A stretch of DNA of 60,929 nt from Mycoplasma sp. CAG:472 (GCA_000437315.1 FR899426.1:1-60929); one strand, 5' to 3'; counted from the stretch's first letter, positions 9,815 to 18,199 are shown. Program-made: numbers and translations. The notes: generated by a model from the sequence alone, not told the origin.

Positions 9815-10763
9815 TAAATATAAATTATCAGAGATATATCTTTTATCAAGATCACTTTCTTTAGGACTACTATTCTCCTATTCTTTCTTTTTGGTGGGAA
9901 CAAGTACCTTAATTTCATTTATTTTTGGTATTTTACTCGGAATATGTTTTGTCTTCATTTATTCAAAAATCAAACTAAACAAGAAAACAAAAGCATTTGA
10001 AATACTTTTATATATGTTTTTTATATTGCTTTCATCGATTATTATAACTACCTTCATATCATCATTTTTTCTTAATAAAACACCTAAAATATTTATTATT
10101 TTACCAAGTATATTACTTTGCTATTATATTTCTACTAAAGGTAAAGATGTAATGAAATGGCTTTCTCTTGCATTAACTTTTTTTAGTATAATCACCATAA
10201 TATTTAACTTTCTTGCTTTAATGCCCCATATGGAAATTAAAAATATTTTACCGCTTTTTACCTTTAAAAATAAAAATATGATAAAAAGTATTTTCTTTTA
10301 TGCTATACTAACCTCTTGCCCATTAATTCTTTTAAATGATGAAGACTACTCTACTAAAGATTATATATCTTCTTACATTATAACTAATATAATTAGTTTA
10401 ATAATCTGTTTTGCTATTGTAAGTATTTTAGGAAGAAGTTTAATTAATATGTATAGTTACCCCGAATATATGGTACTTAAAAAAATTCAAATATCTTCAT
10501 TTATTGAAAATGTAGAAAATTTTATTTCATTATTATGGCTTTTTGATTTATATTATCTAACATCTTACTCTATCAAAAAAATTAATGGTATTTTGACTAC
10601 TAAAATAGGTACAGTATTAATATTTTTAATAACAGTTATAGATTCATTTGTAATTAATAATAATTATGAATACCTCCTTTATATTTATAAAAGGGTTCCC
10701 TATATTTTATATATATTGGTAATTCCAATTCTTATTTTAGCCAATAAAAAAAGAGTTAATTAA
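9804..10763 (+). CDS. gerAB: Spore germination permease-like protein, GerB family
   Basis: 319 residues with nine or ten membrane helices and the amino-acid/polyamine transporter-like fold of GerAB proteins; in the receptor this subunit probably binds the germinant. It is somewhat short for the family (about 360), mainly at the N-terminus. The likely start is TTG at 9804, inside the end of the C-subunit gene; the ribosome binding site AAAGGA lies 13 bases upstream, farther than usual, and an in-frame ATT at 9801 is an alternative. It is the last gene of the operon. Confidence 0.85.
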   Translation: MKTNKYKLSEIYLLSRSLSLGLLFSYSFFLVGTSTLISFIFGILLGICFVFIYSKIKLNKKTKAFEILLYMFFILLSSIIITTFISSFFLNKTPKIFIILPSILLCYYISTKGKDVMKWLSLALTFFSIITIIFNFLALMPHMEIKNILPLFTFKNKNMIKSIFFYAILTSCPLILLNDEDYSTKDYISSYIITNIISLIICFAIVSILGRSLINMYSYPEYMVLKKIQISSFIENVENFISLLWLFDLYYLTSYSIKKINGILTTKIGTVLIFLITVIDSFVINNNYEYLLYIYKRVPYILYILVIPILILANKKRVN

Positions 10764-11119
10764 ATCCATCTGGAAATATAGATAACTCTTGTATTACTGG
10801 CTTTATATCTATTAAATAAATTTATTATATAATCAATAACAAACTTTAATATATCTTTACAATCATTTTTAACTTTTAATTCTTGTAAACCTTTTTTAAG
10901 TTCTTTTCTAAATATATAATCATCAATATATTTTGACACAGCTTCATCAAGTTTTCCTATTTCAATTATATTTTCATTTATATTTATATCAACTTTAAAA
11001 ATATATTCTTTATACATTTTTATTATAGACTTAGTTATTTCATCACCCTCGATTGGTTTAAACTCAATTATTTTATAAAAATTTGGACAATATGTTAATA
11101 CTTTTTTATTATCGTTCAT
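10760..11119 (-). CDS. Hypothetical protein, 119 residues
   Basis: Starts at ATG 11119 and overlaps the end of the germination operon on the opposite strand by four bases. No signal peptide or membrane helix; the C-terminal half (KKGLQELKVKND, then DILKFVIDYIINLFNRY) is predicted helical. I do not recognise a family. Position between germination genes and hup gives no clear functional hint. Confidence 0.6.
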   Translation of the reverse strand: MNDNKKVLTYCPNFYKIIEFKPIEGDEITKSIIKMYKEYIFKVDININENIIEIGKLDEAVSKYIDDYIFRKELKKGLQELKVKNDCKDILKFVIDYIINLFNRYKASNTRVIYISRWI

Positions 11120-11191
11120 ACTTTTATCACTACCTTAATTAAATAATATACTATTTTATAAGGTTTGTAAAGTTTTTTTATTTAAAAAATT

Positions 11192-11215
11192 GAAAAAAGA
11201 CTAGAATTTCTAGCC
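11192..11215 (-). terminator. Rho-independent terminator of hup
   Basis: On the minus strand GGCTAGA/TCTAGTC pairs around a three-base loop and is followed by six T residues, 12 bases past the hup stop. Confidence 0.85.
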
Positions 11216-11227
11216 TTTATTTTCAAA

Positions 11228-11500
11228 CTAATTTAAAGCGTCTTTTAATTTGCTACCAGCTTTAAATGAAGCAACTGTTTTTGCAGGAATTTTAAGAGGT
11301 TCTTTAGTAAGTGGGTTGATTCCTTCTCTAGCAGCTCTTTTTTTAGCAGAGAATGTACCAAAACCAACTAAAGCAACTTTTCCATCTTTTTTAAGACCAG
11401 AAACAATTCCTTCAAGGCAAGCATCTAATGCACGAGTTGCATCAGCTTTTGTTAAGCCAGCTTTATTAGCAATAAATTCTACTAATTCAGTTTTAGACAT
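11228..11500 (-). CDS. hup: HU family DNA-binding protein
   Basis: 90 residues, full length for HU, with the hallmark VGFGTFSAKKRAAREGINP arm region and C-terminal IPAKTVASFKAGSKLKDAL. HU dimers bend and compact DNA. Preceded by a perfect AGGAGG. Transcribed alone, with its own terminator directly downstream. Confidence 0.98.
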   Translation of the reverse strand: MSKTELVEFIANKAGLTKADATRALDACLEGIVSGLKKDGKVALVGFGTFSAKKRAAREGINPLTKEPLKIPAKTVASFKAGSKLKDALN

Positions 11501-11580
11501 GTTTATTACCTCCTATATTATTTATAAGGCACAACTACCTTACAAATTAAAGATACCAAAATTCTAAAGAAAAATCAATA

Positions 11581-11619
11581 AAAAAAGTGCATTTTTTACA
11601 TAACCTTTGCACTTTTTTT
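11581..11619. terminator. Bidirectional terminator-like hairpin
   Basis: AAAAAAGTGCA and TGCACTTTTTTT pair across about 16 bases; A-tract and T-tract on either side would allow termination in both directions. A similar GTGC/GCAC hairpin at 11819-11855 lies just after the spoIVA stop and is its likely terminator. Confidence 0.65.
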
Positions 11620-11692
11620 AAGAAATAACTTAATAGTATCACAAAATTATAAATATTCTTGATTTTTTAGATTATATTTTATATAATAATAT

Positions 11693-11806
11693 TGTCTTAG
11701 GAAACTAAGGCATTAAGAAAGAATGATTATAATTTATTTATTTTCATTTTTTCAATTCATAGACGATCCAATCCGTCTACCCACTTTAGTTAAGTGGGTT
11801 TTTTTA
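11693..11806 (+). ncRNA. Predicted structured small RNA upstream of spoIVA (opposite strand)
   Basis: A promoter with -35 TTGATT (11659-11664), exact 17-base spacer and -10 TATAAT (11682-11687) places the start near 11693. The transcript begins with a hairpin CTTAG-GAAA-CTAAG (11696-11709), has an AT-rich middle, a second hairpin AGACG/CGTCT (11761-11778) and ends in a strong terminator ACCCACTT/AAGTGGGT plus seven T (11779-11805). No open reading frame fits. Not a riboswitch for a plus-strand gene, as none follows. I do not recognise a known RNA family; sporulation-linked RNAs are known in this phylum, so a link to its neighbour spoIVA is possible but unproven. Confidence 0.6.
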
Positions 11807-11856
11807 TATATTAATATTAAAAAAAGTGCGTATTTTATTAATTTTTGCACTTTTTA

Positions 11857-13335
11857 TTAAATTACAATAGCAATTAAATTATTTGCACCTTTATTTACTA
11901 TTTTTGTAACTGTATTTGCAAGTTTAAATCTAGCTGTTTCTGGCATCATAGCAAGTTTTGCCTCTATACCCTCTTTAACAATTTGTTCTAAACTTCGACC
12001 AAAGATTTCACTTTTCCAAATACTATTTTTATCAGTTTCATAATCTTTCATAATATAGTCAATAAGTTCTTTTGATTGCATTTCAGAGCCTATAATAGGT
12101 TCAAAAGTAGATTCTACATCAACTCTTATTAAATGTACAGAACTTGCTTGAGCCTTTAATTTAACACCAAATCTACTTCCTTGTTTAATAATCTCTGGAG
12201 TTGAAAGTTTCATATCTTTTATAGTTGGATGCATTATTCCATAACCAGTATTTTTAGCCATTTTAATTGCACTTTTAATATTTTTAAGTTCACTTTCATT
12301 TTCGTTATAAGATATAAACATATTAAGTAAACTAGATTTAGTTATTTCCTTATTACCAATACTTTCTTTTAAAACCTTTTCATATAGTTCATCACTACTT
12401 TCAAGCGTTATAGTAACATTTCCAGTGGATGTATCAAAATTTGATATATAACTTTTTGAAATATATTCACTTTCTAAAAACACATTATTAATTGTATCAA
12501 CATCTTTTAATTTATTTACTTTATAAATAGCCTCTTTGATTTTTTCTAAATAGTGCATTTTAATGTCATTTTCCATAGGCAGAATATCAATCCATTTTGG
12601 AATGTTTACATTAATATCCACTACTGGAAATTCATAAAGAGCAGTTCTAAGCATATTATTAAGTTCATCTTTTGAAACAGTATCAACACTTGAACATATT
12701 ACAGGAACATTATATTCTTCTTCCATTTTCTTAGCAAGCTCTTTAGTTTCAAATTTATCAGGCGTTTTAGAGTTTAAAATTACAATAAATGGTTTTCCTA
12801 TTTCTTTAAGTTCATGAATAACTTTTTCTTCTGCTGCAACATAATTTTCTCTAGCAATATCAGTAATACTTCCATCAGTAGTAACAACAATTCCAATAGT
12901 GGCATGATCTTTTATAACTTTTTCAGTACCTAGTTCAGCTGCCTCAGTTAAAGGAATATAATCATCAAACCACGGACTTTTTACCATTCTTGGATTCCCA
13001 TCGCTATCTAAAAATCCGGTAGCATCGTTAATTACATACCCTACACAGTCAACAAGTTTTATATTTGTTTCAAACTCGTCAACTTTAATTTTTGCTCCAG
13101 AGGAAGGAACAAATTTTGGCTCAGTAGTCATAACTTGTTTTCCTTGAGCCGATTGTGGTACCTCATCTAAGCATTTTTTCTTTTCATATTCATCAGTAAT
13201 ATTTGGAACAACTAACCCTTCAATAAATCTTTTAATAAAAGTTGATTTACCGGTTCTAACTGCTCCAACTACACCTAGATATATTTCTCCTCCTGCTCTT
13301 TTACTTAATGAGGCAATTACATTTTCATTTTCCAT
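11857..13335 (-). CDS. spoIVA: Stage IV sporulation protein A (spore coat ATPase)
   Basis: 492 residues, the normal length. Walker A GAVRTGKST near residues 24-32, then LVDCVGYV (Walker B region) and TTDGSITDIARENYVAAEEK, all typical of SpoIVA. The protein polymerises with ATP on the outer forespore membrane and forms the basement layer of the coat. The C-terminus VNKGANNLIAIVI fits the conserved membrane-targeting end. A CATAATCT element upstream of the start is compatible with a sigma-E -10 box, but this is weak. A core marker of true endospore formers. Confidence 0.96.
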   Translation of the reverse strand: MENENVIASLSKRAGGEIYLGVVGAVRTGKSTFIKRFIEGLVVPNITDEYEKKKCLDEVPQSAQGKQVMTTEPKFVPSSGAKIKVDEFETNIKLVDCVGYVINDATGFLDSDGNPRMVKSPWFDDYIPLTEAAELGTEKVIKDHATIGIVVTTDGSITDIARENYVAAEEKVIHELKEIGKPFIVILNSKTPDKFETKELAKKMEEEYNVPVICSSVDTVSKDELNNMLRTALYEFPVVDINVNIPKWIDILPMENDIKMHYLEKIKEAIYKVNKLKDVDTINNVFLESEYISKSYISNFDTSTGNVTITLESSDELYEKVLKESIGNKEITKSSLLNMFISYNENESELKNIKSAIKMAKNTGYGIMHPTIKDMKLSTPEIIKQGSRFGVKLKAQASSVHLIRVDVESTFEPIIGSEMQSKELIDYIMKDYETDKNSIWKSEIFGRSLEQIVKEGIEAKLAMMPETARFKLANTVTKIVNKGANNLIAIVI

Positions 13336-13458
13336 TTTTCACCTTTTCTATTAAAGATTATGATAAATAAAAAAAGTTATTACAAAAAAAATCAATATAT
13401 TTTATATATTAATTTTTAACAATCTCATGTCTTATTTTGACATGTTTTGTCGAAACGC

Positions 13459-13486
13459 TTGCAACTGAATTATTTCCATGTATAAT
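13459..13486 (+). promoter_or_regulatory. Sigma-A-like promoter of the 50-residue peptide gene
   Basis: -35 TTGCAA (13459-13464), 16-base spacer, -10 TATAAT (13481-13486). Start expected near 13493-13495, at the first base of the inverted repeat. An opposed promoter on the minus strand (TTGCAT 13809-13814, 18-base spacer, TATATT 13785-13790) would start near 13777 and read back over the gene. Confidence 0.6.
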
Positions 13487-13494
13487 AACTACTT

Positions 13495-13775
13495 GAACGT
13501 GCAGGAATGGCGTTACCTTCTTAATTTTTTCGGGGTTTTGGGCAACCAAGATTATACTGAAGAAAGGAGGAACGGTAAATGAGCAAAAAGAAACTCATTA
13601 GGGTACTATTTTTGATTGTACTTTTACAGTTTGGGGTTTATTATCCTGAATTTATAAAAGGCGCCATCCGTATTGTGAAAGAATTTATACAGTTTTTAAA
13701 AGAACTTGTATTTATTCTTTTATTTGGATAAGCGCCAACTAAAAAATCTTAGGTAACGTGATATCTTGCACGTTC
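13495..13775. repeat. Long inverted repeat enclosing a small peptide gene
   Basis: Left arm: GAACGTGCA (13495-13503) and CGTTACCT (13511-13518). Right arm: AGGTAACG (13751-13758) and TGCACGTTC (13767-13775). Spacing between the blocks is nearly equal in both arms. Each arm begins just inside an outward-lying promoter, so plus and minus transcripts would start with the same sequence, and the plus transcript's 5' and 3' ends could pair. Confidence 0.75.
13579..13731 (+). CDS. 50-residue hydrophobic membrane peptide (possible type I toxin)
   Basis: ATG 13579 follows GAAAGGAGG, one of the strongest ribosome binding sites in the window. The peptide starts MSKKKLIRVLFLIVLLQFGV, one membrane helix with a basic N-terminus, and ends in an amphipathic/hydrophobic stretch (FIQFLKELVFILLFG). 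Codon use is less AT-rich (GGC GCC ATC CGT) than its neighbours, which hints at transfer. The gene is framed by an inverted repeat, has a 90-base leader able to fold over its start, and has a predicted antisense promoter: the layout of type I toxin-antitoxin loci. It could instead be a small phage-derived membrane protein. No family recognised. Confidence 0.6.
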   Translation: MSKKKLIRVLFLIVLLQFGVYYPEFIKGAIRIVKEFIQFLKELVFILLFG

Positions 13776-13832
13776 CTTACTTATAATATAACATTTATTT
13801 ATATATTTATGCAAGCAATTTGAATTATATTT

Positions 13833-15060
13833 TTATCCAATATGATATGGATTTGTAGAGGTACCTGTTCCTCCAACTATTTTTAATATACTGGAATCTA
13901 GATAAAAAGTTGGTCTAACAGAATACTTATATGATGAATCGTTCATATAACCGGCAAAAAAAGACCCAGTATTTACTAAAGAACATGAAGATGCTGAATT
14001 CGAAGTAATTGGAGAAATAAACCACTCGTTTGAGTTTGAAAATTTCGCTGTGTTAAAAATCCAGTTATTATTTTTACAATAACTATATGATGAATCATCC
14101 CAATTGTATAATGGCTTTGCTCTACAACTTTCTTTATTTGTTGTAGAACCACCAGTTGTAGCATACCCATAATCACTTGGATATATTATTCCTAACTTTG
14201 CATATATATTACTTGGATTACCAGTGTAAACAGCACTTGTATTTCTTTCTAATTCATAAAGTTCTAATACCTTTTTTGCTAAATAATTATTTCCATTTGG
14301 GCCACCTAAATGCCATTTTGCATTTACTATTCCATTAGATAGTTTATTATTTACATTTGATATACCTAACAAAGTAGTTAAGTATGTTCCATTTAATTCT
14401 GTTTTAAGTGATGCACTGCTCCAATTGTTTGTTCCTCCAGAATTCCATGCTTTTCCACTTGTTCCTCCATAATTATTTGTATCAAGTATTTTTAATAGTT
14501 TTTTTGTTCCGGCGCTAGTTGTTCCATTAGAGGAATATTCCTCTTCAAATAATCCTATTATTCTAAATAATAAAGATGATGAAGAACATGCACCTTCTTT
14601 ATTACTATCTAAGCATATATAATTATTTGGATCTGCTCCTTCATATCTTAAACCATTTTCATTAAATATATTTGCGTTATTTGCTATCATTAAATTATTA
14701 AATGAAGTACCAGGCGTTATTATAAACTCTTTTTTAGCAACATTTCCTGAGGTATCTTTTACCCATAAATAATATGTTCCTTCAGTACTTATTGTGGTAC
14801 TAAAGTTATAGGATGTTCCATTTATCGATGTCCAATTTGTTGGTTCAACACTATTACTTGAACTTATTCCATAACTAGATAATCCTTTATCATCTGTAAG
14901 AACTGCAGTAACTACTGTGTCATTAACATTTAAGTTAGATATAATTGGATTTTGTGTATCTATTATCTTATCAAAATATAATGAGCATCTATCAGAACCT
15001 AAAAAAGAAAATCCTATTTGTCCTGTTGAATTATTATAACTACTGCAGTAACTGTTGTAT
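13833..15060 (-). pseudogene. Surface protein, C-terminal part without a start
   Basis: The open frame runs upstream to about 15060 but has no ATG, GTG or TTG before an internal ATG at 14690. It encodes, in order: SFLGSDRCSLYFDKIIDTQ, an Ig-like domain (TDDKGLSSYGISSSNS, GTYYLWVKDTSGNVAKKEF), and a C-terminal Gly/Ser/Asn-rich domain of about 285 residues with paired Cys and the ending VRPTFYLDSSI then GTGTSTNPYHIG. I know this C-terminal domain from many uncharacterised surface proteins of gut Bacillota. Its proper N-terminus (membrane anchor and repeat) lies in the neighbouring truncated copies, so the locus looks rearranged. Internal initiation at 14690 would give a protein with no export signal. 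Confidence 0.7.
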
Positions 15061-15289
15061 CATTAACATTTAAGTTAGATATAATTGGTTTTTGTGTATC
15101 TATTATTTTATCAAAATATAATGAACATCTATCTGAACCTAAAAAAGAAAATCCTATTTGTCCTGTTGAATTATTATAACTTACTACTTTTCCTCCATTT
15201 TCACATATTGTTTTTTCTTCGTTTAAAACATAATTCCCTTTTGGAATTTCATTGGAACTTACATATTCTCCAGAATCACCCTTAATCAT
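15014..15289 (-). pseudogene. Internal fragment of the same surface protein family
   Basis: Reads IMIKGDSGEYVSSNEIPKGN through NNSTGQIGFSFLGSDRC to NVNDTTVTAVV, then jumps out of frame into a repeat of the YNNSTGQIGFS segment that begins the next fragment. Its 5' end is fused to the end of the upstream copy at a short shared sequence (ATAATGATTAA). No anchor, no good ribosome binding site. Confidence 0.7.
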
Positions 15290-15552
15290 TATGAAAATCC
15301 TATTTGTCCTGTTGAATTATTATAACTAACTACTTTTCCTCCATTTTCACAAACTGTTTTTTCTTCATTTAAAACATAATTACCTTTTGGAATTTCATTA
15401 GAACTTACATATTCTCCAGAATCTTCTTTAATCATTATTGCTAAATTACTATGTCCTTTAGTTTTAATAGTTTTATTTTTATAAGTAATATTTAATACTA
15501 TTACTCCTATAAAAATAAATACGAACAAGCATAATTTAATTTTTTTATTCAT
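15289..15552 (-). pseudogene. N-terminal fragment of the surface protein (copy 1)
   Basis: ATG 15552 with GGAG eight bases upstream. Encodes a membrane anchor (KIKLCLFVFIFIGVIVLNI), the conserved block EDSGEYVSSNEIPKGNYV and NEEKTVCENGGKVVSYNNST, then stops right after GQIGFS where the intact family continues FLGSDRC. 87 residues; it might be made as a short anchored peptide. Confidence 0.7.
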
Positions 15553-15586
15553 AACTACTCCATCAAGCATAAATACAGGGAATAAG

Positions 15587-15613
15587 TTTCTTAAATTATA
15601 TAGATTAAAGAAA
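15587..15613. repeat. Recombinase-like core site 1
   Basis: Left arm TTTCTTAAAT (15587-15596), 7-bp asymmetric spacer TATATAG (15597-15603), right arm ATTAAAGAAA (15604-15613, one difference from a perfect inverted repeat). It lies 35 bp upstream of the copy 1 start. The arm-spacer-arm form is that of a tyrosine recombinase crossover site; it also contains TATAAT on the minus strand and could be a promoter with an operator. Confidence 0.55.
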
Positions 15614-15632
15614 AACATAGTTCTATTTTTCG

Positions 15633-15845
15633 TTAAAAGGTACTTGAAAAATAGACATAATTACCTTTGGGGATTTCATTGGAACTTACATATTCTCCAG
15701 AATCACCCTTTATCATTATTGCTAAATTATTTTGATTTCTTTGTTTAGTTTTTGTTACTTCATTTTTATTTTTATAGGTAATATTTAATACGATTACAAC
15801 TACAACAATAAATACGAACAATGTAGTTTTTATTTTTTTCTTCAT
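15633..15845 (-). pseudogene. N-terminal fragment of the surface protein (copy 2)
   Basis: ATG 15845 with GGAG upstream. Anchor (KTTLFVFIVVVVIVLNITY) then KGDSGEYVSSNEIPKGNYV, after which the family sequence is replaced by YFSSTF and stop. The replacement lies in a 9-bp perfect hairpin (CTATTTTTC/GAAAAATAG) directly before recombinase-like site 1. 70 residues. Confidence 0.7.
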
Positions 15846-15880
15846 ATATACTCCAATCCTACATAAATAGGGCTATAAGA

Positions 15881-15907
15881 TTTCTTAAATTATATAGATT
15901 TAAGAAA
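15881..15907. repeat. Recombinase-like core site 2
   Basis: Perfect 10-bp inverted arms TTTCTTAAAT and ATTTAAGAAA around spacer TATATAG, the same orientation as site 1, 36 bp upstream of the copy 2 start. The flank toward the gene (TATTTATG near the ribosome binding site) is also shared with site 1. Confidence 0.6.
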
Positions 15908-15999
15908 AAATAATGCCCATGTTATGGGAAATGGTACTAGATTTTTTTATAAATTAATGCTATTATTTAATAGTAAGATACGTAAATACGAGGATGAGA

Positions 16000-16026
16000 T
16001 TTCTTAAATCTATATAATAAGAGAAA
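16000..16026. repeat. Recombinase-like core site 3, spacer inverted
   Basis: Left arm TTTCTTAAAT, spacer CTATATA (16010-16016), right arm ATAAGAGAAA (degenerate). The spacer is the reverse complement of that in sites 1 and 2. The flank toward the minus-strand gene position resembles the other two (CGTATTTACG) but no surface gene follows, so a copy may have been lost. The remaining sequence 15908-15999 and 16027-16109 shows only AT-rich DNA. Confidence 0.5.
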
Positions 16027-16109
16027 AAACGAACAAGGTAAACGCTGGAATTGCGAGGGTTTTAGATAATTTTTTTCTTTATTAATATTTTATTAAAAAA
16101 AATAATAGT

Positions 16110-16823
16110 TTATTTAACTATTAAATCTTGCATATCTTCTTTAATAATAAGATTTTGATTTTTACATTCTAAAAGTTCTTTTTTAGAATTTTTACCCATA
16201 TGTGAGGGAATAATTTTTAAGTTTTTATATTCGTATAAAAATTGTTTTATATCATCTACTCCTAAATGAAAATTATTACCTATTTTATTAGTAACATCAC
16301 AAATTAAATAATCTGCATCTATAATATTATCAAGTAAATTATCACATATTGTAGTGTCTCCAGTAAAGACTATCTTTTTATCATTATATTTAAAAATGTA
16401 ACCATAACAATTTTTCATTGCACCATGAACTGTTTTATAACTTGAAATAGTTAGATTATCAATTTTAATTGGTCTTTTATTATCAATAAAATTTATTGTT
16501 TTATTAAGTAAAAATTCATAAAATAGTCCTGGAAATCCAAGTTTTAAAAGTTTTAAAACTTTCATTCTATCTTTTTTACATATAACAATATTTAACTTTT
16601 GTTTTCTTTGATAAAAATCTAGTATTATAAATGGTAAATCAAAAAAGTGATCTGCGTGAGTATGAGTTATAAATATATATTTAATTTGCTCATTTAAATT
16701 ATTCTTTTTTAGTATTTTCATTGTTCCTTGGGGAAAATCAACCATTATATTATTATTTACTAAATATGATGCTTGATTATCATTTGATATCATAGAACCT
16801 GTTCCTATAAATTTTATATTCAT
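16110..16823 (-). CDS. MBL-fold metallohydrolase, RNase Z-like
   Basis: 237 residues. Metal-binding motif ITHTHADHFFDLP (about 52-64), a second-half FTGDTTICDNLLDNI and IIPSHMG give the His/Asp set of metallo-beta-lactamase hydrolases; the N-terminus KFIGTGSM is typical of the RNase Z (tRNase Z) branch. It is shorter than standard RNase Z (about 300) and lacks an obvious exosite arm, so tRNA 3'-end maturation is possible but another phosphodiester is not excluded. Confidence 0.75.
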   Translation of the reverse strand: MNIKFIGTGSMISNDNQASYLVNNNIMVDFPQGTMKILKKNNLNEQIKYIFITHTHADHFFDLPFIILDFYQRKQKLNIVICKKDRMKVLKLLKLGFPGLFYEFLLNKTINFIDNKRPIKIDNLTISSYKTVHGAMKNCYGYIFKYNDKKIVFTGDTTICDNLLDNIIDADYLICDVTNKIGNNFHLGVDDIKQFLYEYKNLKIIPSHMGKNSKKELLECKNQNLIIKEDMQDLIVK

Positions 16824-16923
16824 TTTTTACCTCATAAGTAAATATTAATAATTTTTTCTAAAATAGTCAACTTTAATCTATAAAAACAAAAAAAATTTGT
16901 TATAATATTTTATAGAGGTATTT

Positions 16924-18156
16924 ATGAAAATAGTTGAAATAAATGAAAAAGAATATAAGGATTTTTTTGATAAATCAAGTTATACACATTTTATGCAGTG
17001 TTATGAATGGGGAGAAGCCTGTAAAGGTAAAGGTCTAAAGCCATTATATCTAGGTTTAAAAGATAATGATAACTTAAAAGGTATTTGTTTATGTTTTGTA
17101 AAAGAAATGCCCTTTAAATTAAAGTATTATTATGCACCAAGAGGACCAGTATTAGATTTTAATGATAAAACATTAATAAAAGAATTTTCTATAGCAATAA
17201 AATCTTATTTAAAGGAAAATAATGGTATATACTTTAAGATGGACCCAGGAGTTGTCCTTCATACATTAGATGAAAAAGCACAGCCTTTAAAAGAGGGTAT
17301 TAATAATGAATGGTTTCATGATTATTTATTAGAGTTAGGATATAGTTTTAAAGGTTATACAAAATTATTCGAAGCAAATCAACCTAGATTTACTTTTAGG
17401 ATTGATACTAAAAAACCTATTGAAGAAATAGAAAAAAGTATGAATAAAACTTATTTAAAAACAATAAAAAGAAGTTATAATTATGATTTAGAAATTACAA
17501 ATGATTATAATAATGATACATTTTATAATTTAATGAAAGATATTGCTAATAGAGATAACTTTAATGGTTACCCTAAAAAGTTTTATGAAGATTATGATAA
17601 GTTTATGACTCAAGGTGGAAAAAGTATAAACATAACAATTAAAATTTATCCTGATAAGCTTCTTAAAAAGGCTGAAGATGAATTAAAAGATTTAGAAACA
17701 AAAGTGGCAAACAAAGAAATACCTGAAAAGAAAATGGCTGATACTAATAATATTATTGCAAGGTTAAAAAAAGATATTGAGGTATTTTCGGAATATAAAG
17801 GAAATGAAAATGGAATAGTTTCACTAATACTTATTTGTCCTATAATTAATAATCAAATGTGGACATTATACATTGGAAATAATAGTCTTGCAACATATAC
17901 TTTTGCAGTTAATCGTTCATATTATGAAGCAATGAAAATTGCAAGTGAAAAAAACTGTGAATTTTTAGATTTATTTGGTACATGTGGAGATCCTGGTACA
18001 AAAGAAAAAAATTATAACGGAATACACGAATACAAAAGAAAAATGGGTGGTACTTATACAGAATTTGTAGGTGAATATGATATAGTTAATAAACCATTTA
18101 TTAATAAAGTGCTACCTATTATGTTAAAAATATATCGTAAATTAAGAAGAAAATGA
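16924..18156 (+). CDS. FemX/FemAB-type aminoacyltransferase (peptidoglycan cross-bridge)
   Basis: 410 residues, typical length. Contains FMQCYEWGEACKGKGLKPLY, YYYAPRGPVLDF, the double-GNAT fold, a coiled-coil arm (KLLKKAEDELKDLETKVANK, about 245-295) and FLDLFGTCGDPG with YEFKRKMGG-like HEYKRKMGGTYTEFVGEYD. These enzymes add the first amino acid from aminoacyl-tRNA to lipid II or to the stem peptide at the inner face of the membrane. The stop is TGA, followed six codons later by TAA; the stop lies in its own terminator hairpin (18145-18169). -10 TATAAT upstream near 16900. Confidence 0.92.
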   Translation: MKIVEINEKEYKDFFDKSSYTHFMQCYEWGEACKGKGLKPLYLGLKDNDNLKGICLCFVKEMPFKLKYYYAPRGPVLDFNDKTLIKEFSIAIKSYLKENNGIYFKMDPGVVLHTLDEKAQPLKEGINNEWFHDYLLELGYSFKGYTKLFEANQPRFTFRIDTKKPIEEIEKSMNKTYLKTIKRSYNYDLEITNDYNNDTFYNLMKDIANRDNFNGYPKKFYEDYDKFMTQGGKSINITIKIYPDKLLKKAEDELKDLETKVANKEIPEKKMADTNNIIARLKKDIEVFSEYKGNENGIVSLILICPIINNQMWTLYIGNNSLATYTFAVNRSYYEAMKIASEKNCEFLDLFGTCGDPGTKEKNYNGIHEYKRKMGGTYTEFVGEYDIVNKPFINKVLPIMLKIYRKLRRK

Positions 18157-18179
18157 TTCTTCTTTTTTTGTTAAATAAA

Positions 18180-18199
18180 AAGATTACTTTCGTAACCTT
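18180..18199 (-). terminator. Terminator of mraY
   Basis: On the minus strand GGTTAC-GAAA-GTAATC followed by five T, directly at the mraY stop codon. Confidence 0.8.

Noticed and set aside
11250..11567. Plus-strand 105-residue ORF over hup
   Set aside because: Antisense shadow of HU, which is unmistakable.
11693..11806. Riboswitch
   Set aside because: The structure ends in a terminator with no gene following on the same strand, and no known aptamer core is recognisable.
13495..13775. Simple miniature transposon (inverted-repeat element)
   Set aside because: Arms are split and coincide with predicted transcription starts, and no target duplication is visible at the ends. Not excluded, but the RNA-control reading explains more.
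15546..16060. CRISPR array at the surface-protein locus
   Set aside because: The repeated units are three palindromic sites and gene fragments with irregular spacing of about 294 and 119 bp, not regular repeats with unique spacers, and no cas gene is present.
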